A stretch of 64,000 nucleotides of DNA from Pararoseomonas baculiformis (GTDB lineage Bacteria > Pseudomonadota > Alphaproteobacteria > Acetobacterales > Acetobacteraceae), in the NCBI RefSeq assembly GCF_017813395.1, contig NZ_JAGIZB010000003.1, positions 62,001 through 126,000 on the forward strand, given 5' to 3'. The translations under genes were made by a program, and so were the position numbers. Below, piece after piece: positions 25,508 through 36,796 of this stretch. Position 1 is the stretch's first letter, and each line of letters opens with the position of its first letter. Below the pieces are notes generated by a model, which was not told the DNA's origin, ran no database searches, and worked only from the letters and a program-made list of their open reading frames with translations.

Positions 25508-26056
25508 TCAAAACGGAATGTCGTCATCCAGGTCGGCCTTGGGGGCATCCCAGCCGCCGCCGCCGCCGCCGCCGCTGCGCGGCTTGCTCGCGCCGGCCCC
25601 GCCCGAGGAACGGCCGCCATAGCCGCCGCCGGAGGATCCCCCGCGCTCACCCCGGTCGCCGCCACCGCCGCCATAGCCGCCTTCGTCCCCGCCGCCACCG
25701 CCGGCCTGGTTGCGGCCGCCGATCAGGGCGAGTTCCCCGCGGAACTGGCGCAGCACGATCTCGGTGGAGTAGCGCTCCTGGCCCTCCTGCGTGGTCCACT
25801 TCCGGGTTTCCAGCTGGCCCTCCAGATAGACCTGGTTGCCCTTCTTCAGGTAGCGCTCGGCGATCTCGCCCAGCTTTTCATTGAAGATGGCCACGGAGTG
25901 CCACTCGGTGCGCTCCTGCTGGTTCCCCTCGCGGTCCTTGTAGCGCTCGCTGGTCGCCACGCGGAGGTTCACCACCTTGCCGCCGTTCTGGAAGTTCCGC
26001 ACCTCGGGGTCGCGCCCCAGCGTGCCGAGGATGATCACCTTGTTGACGCCGGCCAT
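25508..26056 (-). CDS. ssb: Single-stranded DNA-binding protein
   Basis: 182 residues. N-terminal OB fold (A-G-V-N-K-V-I-I-L-G-T-L-G-R-D-P-E-V-R, then W-H-S-V-A-I-F-N-E-K-L and V-Y-L-E-G-Q-L-E-T-R). A long Gly-rich linker follows (~residues 116-170, runs of G with R, S and Y). The acidic tip D-D-D-I-P-F is the conserved docking tail for repair proteins. ATG 26056 is used; a GTG three codons earlier is in frame. It lies upstream of gyrA on the same strand and diverges from uvrA with an SOS box between. Confidence 0.97.
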   Translation of the reverse strand: MAGVNKVIILGTLGRDPEVRNFQNGGKVVNLRVATSERYKDREGNQQERTEWHSVAIFNEKLGEIAERYLKKGNQVYLEGQLETRKWTTQEGQERYSTEIVLRQFRGELALIGGRNQAGGGGGDEGGYGGGGGDRGERGGSSGGGYGGRSSGGAGASKPRSGGGGGGGWDAPKADLDDDIPF

Positions 26057-26275
26057 GCCACCCACATCCCTGTCCGGCCAGGGCAGCCGCTATTGGCAGC
26101 CCGGGCCCGAACCTCATCCATACCATGGTTTGGCGCCGCCGCGTGCCGGGGCCGCGCGAATCGCCGTAGCCCGCCCGGGAAACCCTGGCGGGTCGCGGAA
26201 GCTACCCCCCAGGAGGCGGCGAGGCCACCCCCCGGGGGGAAAGGATCGGGGCGCCCCCCGGCGACCCCTTTCCGT

Positions 26276-26290
26276 CACCATTATATGGTG
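26276..26290. promoter_or_regulatory. Palindrome with TATAAT element between ssb and uvrA
   Basis: CACCAT-TAT-ATGGTG is a perfect 6-bp inverted repeat in an otherwise GC-rich spacer. Read on the minus strand it contains TATAAT (26285-26280), a consensus -10 box. The -35 position 17 bases upstream would fall on the SOS box. Promoter use for ssb is inferred; it would give a ~220-base leader. Confidence 0.4.
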
Positions 26291-26302
26291 GCACAAGCCC
26301 GT

Positions 26303-26317
26303 GAACACAATGCGAAC
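26303..26317. promoter_or_regulatory. Alphaproteobacterial LexA (SOS) box
   Basis: GAAC-ACAATGC-GAAC matches the alphaproteobacterial LexA operator GAAC-N7-GAAC exactly. It ends 17 bases before the uvrA GTG and lies in the shared region with divergent ssb. It predicts DNA-damage induction of uvrA, possibly of ssb. Confidence 0.85.
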
Positions 26318-26334
26318 GAAGGGTCGGATATCCC

Positions 26335-29268
<2,934 letters not shown>

Positions 29269-29280
29269 GGGCGCGCGGCC

Positions 29281-30264
29281 CTATTCCAGCCTCGCCCCGG
29301 TGGCCCGCGCCAGCGCGGACCAATGGCGGGCCTCCTGCGCCATGATGCTGGCAAGCTCCTCCGGGCTGACCGGAGCGGCAGGCTGGAGCCCCGCAGTGGA
29401 CAGGGCGTGGCGAAGCTCGGCATCGGCGGCCGCTTCGGCGCAGGCGGCCGACAGCCGCTCGACCGCGTGCCTTCCCGTGCCGGCCGGGAGAAGCATGTAG
29501 ATGCCGGGCGCCGCCTCGAAGCCGGGCAGCGTCTCGCCCGCGGCCGGCACATGCGGCAGGCCAGGCAGGCGATTGGCCGAAGTGACAGCGAGCAGATCGA
29601 CACCTCCCGCGCCGAGCGCCGGCACGATGGAGGGCAGGCTTGCCACGGAAAGCTCCGTCTCGCCGGATCGCAGCGCGGTCACCGCCGGCGCCCCGCCGCG
29701 ATAGGGTACGTGTTCCAGTTCAACCCCGCTGGCCTGCCGGAGCATTTCACCCACCAGATGGTGCGCCGTGCCTACGCCAGGGGTCCCGAAGCGCCATGGG
29801 GCCGGCGCCGCGCGGGCCCGCTCGAGCGCCTGCCGGAGATCGGCCAGCCCAAGGGACGCCGTGGCGGCAATGCCCAGCGGCGCCGTGGCTATGCGCATCA
29901 CCGGGATGAAATCCGCCACCGGATCATAGCGCGCGGCCGGGTAGAGAACGGGGCCGATGAGCAGCGCAGTTTCGGCCACCATAACGGTGCTGCCGTCCCG
30001 CGCTGCCTGCAGCACCTGGGCTGCGGCCAACGTGCTGCCCGCCCCGGGCCGGTTCTCCACCAGTACGGGCAGCCGCAGGACCTCTGTGAGCCGCCGCGCG
30101 ACGAGCCTTGCCGCGATATCCACCCCGCCCCCGGCGGAAAAGCCCACCACGGCCCGCAGCGGTCGAGCAGGAGTTGTTGCTTCTGTGGCCCCCCATCCCG
30201 TTCTGTCGAAAGGGAGGACGGCAGGGAAGGCAAGCAAAGCCCGCCTGGAGATGCCGCGTCCCAT
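29281..30264 (-). CDS. Bug/TctC-family substrate-binding protein (second copy)
   Basis: 327-residue periplasmic binding protein. Leader G-I-S-R-R-A-L-L-A-F-P-A-V-L-P is Tat-like. Family landmarks: V-V-G-F-S-A-G-G-G-V-D-I-A-A-R, V-E-N-R-P-G-A-G-S and H-V-P-Y-R-G-G-A-P-A-V. ATG 30264 is chosen because GGGAGGA precedes it at suitable distance; GTG 30291 is in frame but lacks a site. It differs clearly from the Bug protein at 6605-7588. No permease partners are present. Its start lies just beyond the 3' end of the phytoene-synthase-like gene on the same strand. Confidence 0.9.
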   Translation of the reverse strand: MGRGISRRALLAFPAVLPFDRTGWGATEATTPARPLRAVVGFSAGGGVDIAARLVARRLTEVLRLPVLVENRPGAGSTLAAAQVLQAARDGSTVMVAETALLIGPVLYPAARYDPVADFIPVMRIATAPLGIAATASLGLADLRQALERARAAPAPWRFGTPGVGTAHHLVGEMLRQASGVELEHVPYRGGAPAVTALRSGETELSVASLPSIVPALGAGGVDLLAVTSANRLPGLPHVPAAGETLPGFEAAPGIYMLLPAGTGRHAVERLSAACAEAAADAELRHALSTAGLQPAAPVSPEELASIMAQEARHWSALARATGARLE

Positions 30265-30291
30265 CGCTTCTCGTCCTCCCCTCTCGGGCAC

Positions 30292-31101
30292 TCACACCCG
30301 GCCGCGCAGGCCGGCCCAGCTGAGTGCCAGCCTGTCCCCACCGCCGCGCGGCGCCGGGGCGGCTGCCCAGTTCCAGTCAGGTGAGGATAGGCGTTTCAGG
30401 TCACGATCGGCGAGGATCACCGGCAGGGCAGCGGCGATGGAGCGCCTGGGCAGATCCCGCAGGGCCGACCGGGCTTCCCGTGCGATGCCGAGACCCCAGG
30501 CCGCGAGGGCATGGAGCTCCCGCGCCATATCCGGCCCCGGTTTCGCCTCTGTCGGCAGGCAGCCCGGCGGAAGCGGCTGCCGCCCCTGCGCGGCGAGGAC
30601 CGGCAGGCTCCGCAACGTGCCTGCCAGGCCATAGGCCATCCCGGCCCGGCACAGCGAATCGAAGCAGCTGGCGGGGGCGCCGAGCACCCGCCCCGTCTCG
30701 GCCGCCAGCTCTCCCGCCGTGCCGCGAAGCTGCCTCTCCAGGGCCGCGCGATCCTCGGGCGGCTCCTCCGCCTCCCGTGCCTCGGCCATCCGGAGCAGCG
30801 CGCCGGGATCGAGCCGTCCCTCCTGCAGCGCAACCGCGACAGGCCCGGCCACCTCATGCCGGCGGGGCGGCTTGCCGGCCATCGCCTCCTCGATCGTGTC
30901 CCGCCACCATTGCAGCCGGATCAGTGCCATCATCGGCTCGCGCGCCACCTCCCGCGCCCGGGCGAGCTCGTGGTTGAAGCCGATCAGGGTGAAGATCGTC
31001 TCCCGCGCGGCGGAAGGCACGAAAAGCGCGCAAAGGAAGCGGTCCGGGTCCGCGCGCCGGGCCAGCGCGGCCATTGGGGAAAGCGCGTCAGCCTCAGCCA
31101 T
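30292..31101 (-). CDS. Squalene/phytoene synthase-fold protein, NDUFAF6-like
   Basis: 269 residues with the all-helical isoprenoid-synthase fold: F-N-H-E-L-A-R-A-R-E-V-A and L-I-R-L-Q-W-W-R-D-T-I-E-E match the family. The first Asp-rich motif (DxxxD) of true phytoene/squalene synthases is absent, and no second D-x-x-x-D is visible in the C-terminal half. That is the pattern of NDUFAF6-type proteins, which assist respiratory complex I assembly. A catalytic role in carotenoid or hopanoid synthesis is therefore unlikely. In related alphaproteobacteria this gene usually closes a yajC-secDF group; here sodB stands between it and yajC. Confidence 0.82.
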   Translation of the reverse strand: MAEADALSPMAALARRADPDRFLCALFVPSAARETIFTLIGFNHELARAREVAREPMMALIRLQWWRDTIEEAMAGKPPRRHEVAGPVAVALQEGRLDPGALLRMAEAREAEEPPEDRAALERQLRGTAGELAAETGRVLGAPASCFDSLCRAGMAYGLAGTLRSLPVLAAQGRQPLPPGCLPTEAKPGPDMARELHALAAWGLGIAREARSALRDLPRRSIAAALPVILADRDLKRLSSPDWNWAAAPAPRGGGDRLALSWAGLRGRV

Positions 31102-31238
31102 GCCGGCCCCTTGGACCCGCAGCGTCCGCCTGTCCAGCGGGCCCGCCGCCTATCGCGCCGGATTGAGCCTCCCCGGCCTTGGCCTTCGCCGCCACAAGGG
31201 CGACATTGCGGCCCGAATCACCCGGAAGGAGATGCCTC

Positions 31239-31874
31239 ATGGCCTTCAGCCTGCCCCCCCTGCCCTATGATGCCGCCGCCCTCGCCGCCCGCGGCATGCA
31301 GCAGGAGACGCTGGAGCTGCATCACGGCAAGCACCACCAGGCCTATGTCACCGCGCTGAACGGCCTGATCGAAAGCAAGGGCCTGCAGGGCAAGACCCTG
31401 GAGCAGATCGTGGCCGAGGCTGGCAAGGCCGGGGCCGATGGCCTGCCCGTGCTGAACCAGGCCGGCCAGCACTGGAACCATCTGCTCTTCTGGCAGTGCA
31501 TGTCCCCCGATGGCGGCGACGACAAGATCCCGGGTGCCCTCGCCTCGAAGATCGAGAGCGACCTCGGCGGGCTGCAGAAGTTCAAGGACGACTTCAAGCA
31601 GGCCGGCGTGACCCAGTTCGGCTCGGGTTGGGCCTGGCTGGTCCAGGATGGCTCCGGCAAGCTGAAGATCACCAAGACCCCGAACGGCTCCAACCCGATC
31701 GCCACCGGTGAGGGCACGCCCCTGCTCGGCGTCGATGTGTGGGAGCACTCCTACTACCTGGACTTCCGCAACCGCCGCCCGGACTACCTGACCAACTTCC
31801 TGGACAAGCTGGTCAACTGGGAATTCGTCGCCTCGCTGCTCGACAAGGGCATGAAGTCCGGCCAGACCGCCTGA
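31239..31874 (+). CDS. sodB: Superoxide dismutase [Fe]
   Basis: 211 residues; converts superoxide to hydrogen peroxide and oxygen. Metal ligands are His28 (L-H-H-G-K-H-H), His81 (W-N-H-L-L-F-W), Asp166 and His170 (V-D-V-W-E-H-S-Y-Y). Gln77, four residues before His81, is the outer-sphere glutamine at the Fe-type position; the Mn-type Gln later in the chain is absent. ATG 31239 has AAGGAG eight bases upstream; an earlier in-frame ATG (31179) is rejected. It is bounded by a strong terminator shared with yajC. Confidence 0.96.
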   Translation: MAFSLPPLPYDAAALAARGMQQETLELHHGKHHQAYVTALNGLIESKGLQGKTLEQIVAEAGKAGADGLPVLNQAGQHWNHLLFWQCMSPDGGDDKIPGALASKIESDLGGLQKFKDDFKQAGVTQFGSGWAWLVQDGSGKLKITKTPNGSNPIATGEGTPLLGVDVWEHSYYLDFRNRRPDYLTNFLDKLVNWEFVASLLDKGMKSGQTA

Positions 31875-31922
31875 CGCGGGGCTGCCCCGGCTTTATCTCC
31901 GGGGCACAACGCCGGAACGGAA

Positions 31923-31955
31923 AAGGGCGCCACGGGTACTCCCCGTGGCGCCCTT
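31923..31955. terminator. Bidirectional terminator between sodB and yajC
   Basis: A perfect 14-bp stem (AAGGGCGCCACGGG with CCCGTGGCGCCCTT) surrounds the 5-base loop TACTC. A-run before and T-containing end after it allow termination for both convergent genes. Confidence 0.88.
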
Positions 31956-31977
31956 CCCATATCCGGTGAACGGGCGC

Positions 31978-32322
31978 TCAGCTCTTGGCGGGCGCCGCAT
32001 CATTGGCGGGGGTGGGGCGGATCACGCTGGCGATCGTCCCGCGCACCACGGTCACCCGCACATTCGGCGCGATCTCGGCCTCCATCTCGTCCGAGCCTTC
32101 CTTCACCTTGGTGATGGTGGCGACGAGGCCGCCCGCGGTCACCACGCGGTCCCCGCGCTTGAGCGCCAGCAGCATCTCGCGATGCTCCTTCATCTTCTTC
32201 TGCTGCGGGCGGATGAGGATGAAGTAGAACACGACGAAGATCAGGATCAGCGGCGCGAACTGCATGACCAGTCCGGTGGCGCCGCCGGCGGCGTCCTGGG
32301 CGTAGGCCGGGGAGATGAACAT
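31978..32322 (-). CDS. yajC: Sec translocase accessory subunit YajC
   Basis: 114 residues. One membrane helix (~residues 20-37, P-L-I-L-I-F-V-V-F-Y-F-I-L-I) followed by R-P-Q-Q-K-K-M-K-E-H and the small cytosolic domain L-K-R-G-D-R-V-V-T-A-G-G, which is the YajC signature. It joins SecDF in the SecYEG holo-translocon. secD and secF, normally directly downstream in alphaproteobacteria, are missing here; sodB converges instead. It diverges from the DUF815 ATPase gene. Confidence 0.96.
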   Translation of the reverse strand: MFISPAYAQDAAGGATGLVMQFAPLILIFVVFYFILIRPQQKKMKEHREMLLALKRGDRVVTAGGLVATITKVKEGSDEMEAEIAPNVRVTVVRGTIASVIRPTPANDAAPAKS

Positions 32323-32436
32323 GGGGCTGGGCTTCCGTCCGGGCGTTTGGGGTGCGAAGGAGGGCGGAAACTAACCCCCCGCCCCCCCGCGTCAAGCCGA
32401 GGCGGCGGGCCGGCCCGAGGACTCCCAGGAAACACC

Positions 32437-33288
32437 ATGGACGAAGCCCTGCTGACCCGCATCGCGGAGGCGCTGGAGCGCATGGCGCCCGCACCCCATG
32501 CCGCCCCCCGCCTGGACGGCGCCGATGCATTCATCTGGCACCCGACGCCCCTGCCCCGGCTCTCGCCGGTCCGCCGGGTCTCCGCCGTGGACATCGCGCT
32601 GCTTCAGGGCGTCGAGCAGCAGAAGCGCCTGCTTCTGGAGAACACGCTGCGCTTCGCCCGGGGCCTGCCGGCGAACAACGCCATGCTCTGGGGCGCGCGC
32701 GGCATGGGCAAGTCCTCCCTGGTCAAGGCCGCTCATGGCCAGGCGAACCGGGAGATCCCGGGCAGCCTCGCGCTCATCGAGATCGCGCGCGAGGACATCA
32801 CCACCCTTCCGGAACTGCTTGAAATCCTGCGGGAACAGCCGCGCCGCGTGCTCGTCTTCTGCGACGACCTCTCCTTCGAGCGGGAGGATGCCGACTACAA
32901 GGCGCTGAAATCCGTGCTGGACGGCGGCATCGCGGGCCGGCCGCCGAACGTGATCTTCTACGCCACCTCAAACCGTCGCCACCTGATGCCGCGGGACATG
33001 ATCGAGAACGAGCAGCAGCGTGCCATCCATGCCAGCGAATCGGTCGAGGAGAAGGTCTCCCTTTCCGACCGCTTCGGCCTCTGGATCGGCTTCCACAATT
33101 GCGACCAGACCACCTATTTCGCGATGGTCGAGGGCTACGCCCAGGCGCTGGGCCTGCCGATCGAGCGGGAGGCCCTGCTGGCCCGCGCCAAGGAATGGAC
33201 CATCACCCGCGGCTCCCGCTCCGGCCGCGTCGCCTGGCAGTTCGCGCTCGACATGGCCGGCGAGCTGGGCGTGAAGGTCCAGGCTTGA
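32437..33288 (+). CDS. DUF815 family AAA+ ATPase
   Basis: 283-residue cytosolic ATPase. Walker A G-A-R-G-M-G-K-S-S near residue 89, Walker B V-L-V-F-C-D-D-L-S-F near 148, and sensor-1 type Y-A-T-S-N-R-R-H-L. These segments and the S-L-S-D-R-F-G-L-W motif identify DUF815. Its function is unknown; it is commonly found beside yajC in alphaproteobacteria, as here. ATG 32437 (AGGA about seven bases upstream) is chosen over much longer frames reaching back into yajC. Confidence 0.92.
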   Translation: MDEALLTRIAEALERMAPAPHAAPRLDGADAFIWHPTPLPRLSPVRRVSAVDIALLQGVEQQKRLLLENTLRFARGLPANNAMLWGARGMGKSSLVKAAHGQANREIPGSLALIEIAREDITTLPELLEILREQPRRVLVFCDDLSFEREDADYKALKSVLDGGIAGRPPNVIFYATSNRRHLMPRDMIENEQQRAIHASESVEEKVSLSDRFGLWIGFHNCDQTTYFAMVEGYAQALGLPIEREALLARAKEWTITRGSRSGRVAWQFALDMAGELGVKVQA

Positions 33289-33298
33289 GGCTGGGCCG

Positions 33299-34264
33299 GT
33301 GAAGCGGGGCGCGGGCCGCGCGGCCGATGGCCGTTTCCTGAACCCTGAGGGCGAGCAGGCGGGCCATCCGCTCCGCGATGTCTGGCGGATGATGCGGGAA
33401 GGCCGGGGCAGTTCCTGGCCGCGGCAGGTCACCGACGCGCCTGAGCCGCCCCCGGCCGCCCCGCCACCCGGCCATGCCGCCATCACCTTCATCGGGCACG
33501 CCACCTTCCTTATTCGGATCGCGGGCGGCCCCACCCTGCTGACCGATCCCATCTGGTCGGACCGCTGCAGCCCCTTCGCCTTCGCCGGTCCCCGCCGCGC
33601 GCGTAGCCCTGGCCTGGCGTTGGAGGCCCTGCCGCCGATCGACGCGGTGCTGCTTTCCCACAACCACTATGACCACATGGATGTCCGAACGCTCCGGCTG
33701 CTGGACCCGCCCCGGATCATCACCGGCCTGGGCAACGCCCCAATCCTGGCGCGCAACGGCATAGGACGTGCCGAGGAGCTGGACTGGTGGGACGAGGTGC
33801 GCATCGGCTCCGCCGCCATCACCTACCTGCCCGCCCGCCATTTCTCAGCACGCGGCATCCGGGACCGGGGCTGGGCGCTCTGGGGTGGCTTCGCCATCCG
33901 CACCCCCGGGGGCAGCCTCTTCTTCGCGGGCGACACCGCCTATGGCGGGCATCTCGCCAGGATCGGCGCCGAGGCCGGGCCATTCGCCATCGGCCTTATC
34001 CCGATCGGCGCCTATGAGCCGAACTGGTTCATGCGCACGGTCCACATGAACCCGGGGGAGGCGCTGCGCGCCCGAGCCGAGAGCCGGACCGCCACCGCCA
34101 TCGCCATGCATTTCGGCACCTTCAAGCTGACGCAGGAGGCGATCGACGAGCCGCCCCGGCTGCTGGAGGCCGCACGCGACGCCGCGGGGCTGCCGCCCGA
34201 GGCCTTCATCGTCCCCCGCTTCGGGCAGACCCTGACCCTGCCGCTCGCCTCCCCGCGGGCCTGA
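33299..34264 (+). CDS. MBL-fold metallo-hydrolase, NAPE-PLD-like
   Basis: 321 residues; GTG start ten bases after the DUF815 stop. Metallo-beta-lactamase fold: F-I-G-H-A-T-F-L-I near residue 65, the metal motif S-H-N-H-Y-D-H-M-D, then A-R-H-F-S, F-A-G-D-T-A-Y-G-G and a C-terminal A-M-H-F-G-T-F. The N-terminal ~50 residues rich in Arg and Pro and the order of His motifs match the NAPE-hydrolysing phospholipase D branch. Lipid hydrolysis is plausible; the substrate is not known. Confidence 0.88.
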   Translation: MKRGAGRAADGRFLNPEGEQAGHPLRDVWRMMREGRGSSWPRQVTDAPEPPPAAPPPGHAAITFIGHATFLIRIAGGPTLLTDPIWSDRCSPFAFAGPRRARSPGLALEALPPIDAVLLSHNHYDHMDVRTLRLLDPPRIITGLGNAPILARNGIGRAEELDWWDEVRIGSAAITYLPARHFSARGIRDRGWALWGGFAIRTPGGSLFFAGDTAYGGHLARIGAEAGPFAIGLIPIGAYEPNWFMRTVHMNPGEALRARAESRTATAIAMHFGTFKLTQEAIDEPPRLLEAARDAAGLPPEAFIVPRFGQTLTLPLASPRA

Positions 34265-34274
34265 ACCTCCGCCT

Positions 34275-35144
34275 ATGAACCACGCCCGATCTCCCCTGCC
34301 CCGCGTGACCGTGGTCACGGTCACGCATAACAGCGCCGCCGCCCTGCGCGGCATGCTGGAGGCCCTGCCCGCCGGGCTTGCCGCCATCATCGTGGACAAT
34401 GCGAGCACGGATGACGGGCCCGAGCTGGCCGAGGCCGCCGGCGCGCGGGTGATCCGCAGCTTGCGCAACCTCGGCTTCGGGGCCGGCTGCAATCTCGGGT
34501 TGGAAGCGGCCCTCACCGAGTTCGCACTGGTGCTGAACCCGGATGCCCGGATCGACGAGACCGCGCTGGCCGCCCTGGCGGAGGCCGCCGACCTCTTTCC
34601 CGAGGCCGCCATCTTCGCGCCGGTCCAGATGGGCGGGGACGGCCGGCCTCATCGCTCCTGGAACGCCGCCCAGCCCCGGCGGCGCCAGTTCGGCGGCAAG
34701 CGGGACGCGGAACCCTGGCCCGAGGGACCCTTCTGCGCCGATTATGTCCAGGGCGCGGCCCTGCTGCTGCGCCGCGAGGACCGGCTGCGCTTCGATGAGA
34801 GCTTCTTCCTGTTCTACGAGGATGACGATCTCTGCGCGCAGGCCCGGCGCATGGGCCGAAGCGTGGTGCTGGTTCCCGCGGCCGTCATCACCCATGCAGG
34901 GGGGCGCTCCTCGCGCCCGTCACCCGGCCTGCACTGGAGAAAGGCCCGCCACATGGCCTTTTCCCGCCTCCACTTCGCCAGCAAGCATGAGGGCCAGGGA
35001 GCTGCCGCGCGCCAGGCCCGCGCCCGGCTGGCGCATCACGCCTGCAAGGCACTGGGCCATACGCTGACCCTCCGGCACCGGAAGCTCTGGACCGACCTTG
35101 CGGGGTTGGCCGGCACGATAGGCTGGATCATCCGGCGGCGTTGA
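34275..35144 (+). CDS. Glycosyltransferase family 2 protein (WbbL-like)
   Basis: 289 residues. GT-A fold with V-T-V-V-T-V-T-H-N-S at the start, I-V-D-N-A-S-T-D-D-G, N-L-G-F-G-A-G-C-N-L-G, and the metal motif L-N-P-D-A-R. Later F-F-L-F-Y-E-D-D-D-L-C is the typical acceptor/base region of the rhamnosyltransferase-like group. It should add a sugar to a surface polysaccharide precursor at the inner membrane. It starts ten bases after the metallo-hydrolase; no polysaccharide cluster surrounds it. Confidence 0.9.
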   Translation: MNHARSPLPRVTVVTVTHNSAAALRGMLEALPAGLAAIIVDNASTDDGPELAEAAGARVIRSLRNLGFGAGCNLGLEAALTEFALVLNPDARIDETALAALAEAADLFPEAAIFAPVQMGGDGRPHRSWNAAQPRRRQFGGKRDAEPWPEGPFCADYVQGAALLLRREDRLRFDESFFLFYEDDDLCAQARRMGRSVVLVPAAVITHAGGRSSRPSPGLHWRKARHMAFSRLHFASKHEGQGAAARQARARLAHHACKALGHTLTLRHRKLWTDLAGLAGTIGWIIRRR

Positions 35145-35186
35145 GCCACGCCGCCGGGGCCGCCGCGCCCGGCCAGGGGACAAGTC

Positions 35187-35654
35187 CTAGCGCGTCGTCC
35201 CGAAGATCCGCTGCTCCACCTTGTCGCCCACGCGGATGCCCAGCCGCTCCGCCGTGCCGGCTGCCAGTTCCAGCGTCGCCCGGACCGGGCCGTTGGAGCT
35301 GACGGTGGCAAGGCTATGCGGCACCGTGCGCTCGGCGATGCGCAGCACCGTCCCGTTCTGTGTGATGAACAGCATGTCGAGCGAGGTGATGGTGTTGCGC
35401 ATCCACATGCTGCTCTCGCGGGGCTGGCCCCAGTCAAACAGCATGCCCTCCTGCGGGCCGACGGAGGGGCGGAACATCAGCCCCACCATCTGCTGCTGGG
35501 GCTCCAGGGCCATTTCCACCTGGAACTCGTGCCGCTTGCCGTCGCGTGTGACAATCACCAGCGGCTCGGTGGGCAGCTTCGGCTGCGGCCCGTCCTGCGC
35601 CAGCGCGGCGGCTGGCGCGAGGGCCAGGAGGCCGAGGAGAAGACGGCGCCTCAT
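35187..35654 (-). CDS. DUF192 domain-containing secreted protein
   Basis: 155 residues with a signal peptide (M-R-R-R-L-L-L-G-L-L-A-L-A-P-A-A-A-L-A-Q). The DUF192 core is clear: M-V-G-L-M-F-R-P, G-M-L-F-D-W-G-Q-P, S-M-W-M-R-N-T, then L-D-M-L-F-I and G-T-A-E-R-L-G-I-R-V-G-D near the end. The family is envelope-associated and of unknown function. Its ATG overlaps the stop of the ICL/PEP-mutase gene (ATGA), so the two are translationally coupled. Confidence 0.92.
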   Translation of the reverse strand: MRRRLLLGLLALAPAAALAQDGPQPKLPTEPLVIVTRDGKRHEFQVEMALEPQQQMVGLMFRPSVGPQEGMLFDWGQPRESSMWMRNTITSLDMLFITQNGTVLRIAERTVPHSLATVSSNGPVRATLELAAGTAERLGIRVGDKVEQRIFGTTR

Positions 35655-36571
35655 CGCTGCGGCATCCCCTCGGGGATCACGGTCTTCACCAGCGTCTGAT
35701 CCAGCGCCTCGTATTCGTGGTAGCCAATGGTCTCGTAGAGCTGCGCGCGGGTCTGCATCCGGTCCACCATGCCCTGGGTACCGCCATCCCGGCCGATCGC
35801 GGCGTAGAGCTCCTCCATGGCGCGGTTCGCGACGCGGAGGGCCGAGACAGGCCAGATCACCATGGCATAGCCCATCTCCTCGAACTCCTTGTCCGTGAAG
35901 AATGGTGTGCGGCCGAACTCCGTCATGTTCGCCAGCAGCTTCACGCCGGGCATCCGGCGGGCGAATTCCCGGAACATCTCGGCGGTGGTCAGCGCCTCCG
36001 GGAAGATCGCATCGGCCCCGGCCTCGAGGTAGAGCTTCGCCCGGGCCACGGCGCCGTCGATGCCCTCGCTGGCCGCCGCGTCCGTGCGCGCGATAATGTA
36101 GAGATGCCGCCGCGCCTTCCGTGCCGCCGCGACCTTGGCGGCCATGTCGTGCGGGTCGGCCAGCTTCTTGTCGTTCAGGTGACCACACTTCTTCGGGAGA
36201 AGCTGGTCCTCCAGATGCACCGCCGCGGCCCCGGCTTCCTCGAAGGAGCGGACCATGTGCATCACGTTCAGGGCCTCGCCATAGCCCGTGTCGCCATCCA
36301 CCAGCACGGGAAGGGCAGCGGCGCGGGCCACCTGGCGGATATACCAGCACACGTCGTCCACGGTGATCATGCCGAGATCCGGCAGCCCCATATTCGCCGA
36401 CATCGCGGCGCCGGACATGTAGAGTGCATCGAAGCCGGCCCGCTTGGCCAGCAGCGCCGCCATGCCGGTATGGGCACCGGGCAGGCGGAGGATGCCGGGG
36501 CGTTCCAGCAGGGCGCGGAAGCGACTTCCGGCCGGCGCATCCGGCAGGTCTTCACCGATCACATAGGGCAT
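35651..36571 (-). CDS. Isocitrate lyase/PEP mutase family enzyme
   Basis: 306 residues, TIM-barrel lyase. Landmarks: M-S-G-A-A-M-S-A near residue 52, D-G-D-T-G-Y-G (Mg ligands), H-L-E-D-Q and the catalytic loop K-K-C-G-H. Methylisocitrate lyases (PrpB) usually have K-R-C-G-H-R; here it is K-K-C-G-H-L, and the N-terminal barrel resembles carboxyvinyl-carboxyphosphonate mutase or oxaloacetate decarboxylase-like members. No prpC or prpD is nearby. ATG 36571 with a GGGAGG site is chosen over a frame extending into coxG. Exact reaction unresolved: C-C bond cleavage of a 2-hydroxy-acid is likely. Confidence 0.85.
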   Translation of the reverse strand: MPYVIGEDLPDAPAGSRFRALLERPGILRLPGAHTGMAALLAKRAGFDALYMSGAAMSANMGLPDLGMITVDDVCWYIRQVARAAALPVLVDGDTGYGEALNVMHMVRSFEEAGAAAVHLEDQLLPKKCGHLNDKKLADPHDMAAKVAAARKARRHLYIIARTDAAASEGIDGAVARAKLYLEAGADAIFPEALTTAEMFREFARRMPGVKLLANMTEFGRTPFFTDKEFEEMGYAMVIWPVSALRVANRAMEELYAAIGRDGGTQGMVDRMQTRAQLYETIGYHEYEALDQTLVKTVIPEGMPQR

Positions 36572-36796
36572 GGATACCTCCCGGATGCAGCGCGCGGGGC
36601 GCGGTTCCCGGCGTTCCGCCGGGGCGGCAGGGCGCCTCCGCCTTGGCCCGAAGGCTATCACCGGCAGGAAAGGCGGGCCAGAGAGGGACCGGCGCCCCTT
36701 TCCCCTGGGCCGCCCCTCCCCTAGTTTGCGGCGCGAGACGGCTGGGCGCCGCGGGCGGAAGCCATGCGGCGCGGGCGAGAAAATGGAGCAGCACGC

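Noticed and set aside
30292-31101. Carotenoid or squalene synthesis gene
   Set aside because: The Asp-rich catalytic motifs are absent and no other pathway genes are nearby.
35651-36571. Methylcitrate-cycle prpB as a firm name
   Set aside because: The loop is K-K-C-G-H-L rather than K-R-C-G-H-R and no prpC/prpD partner is present.
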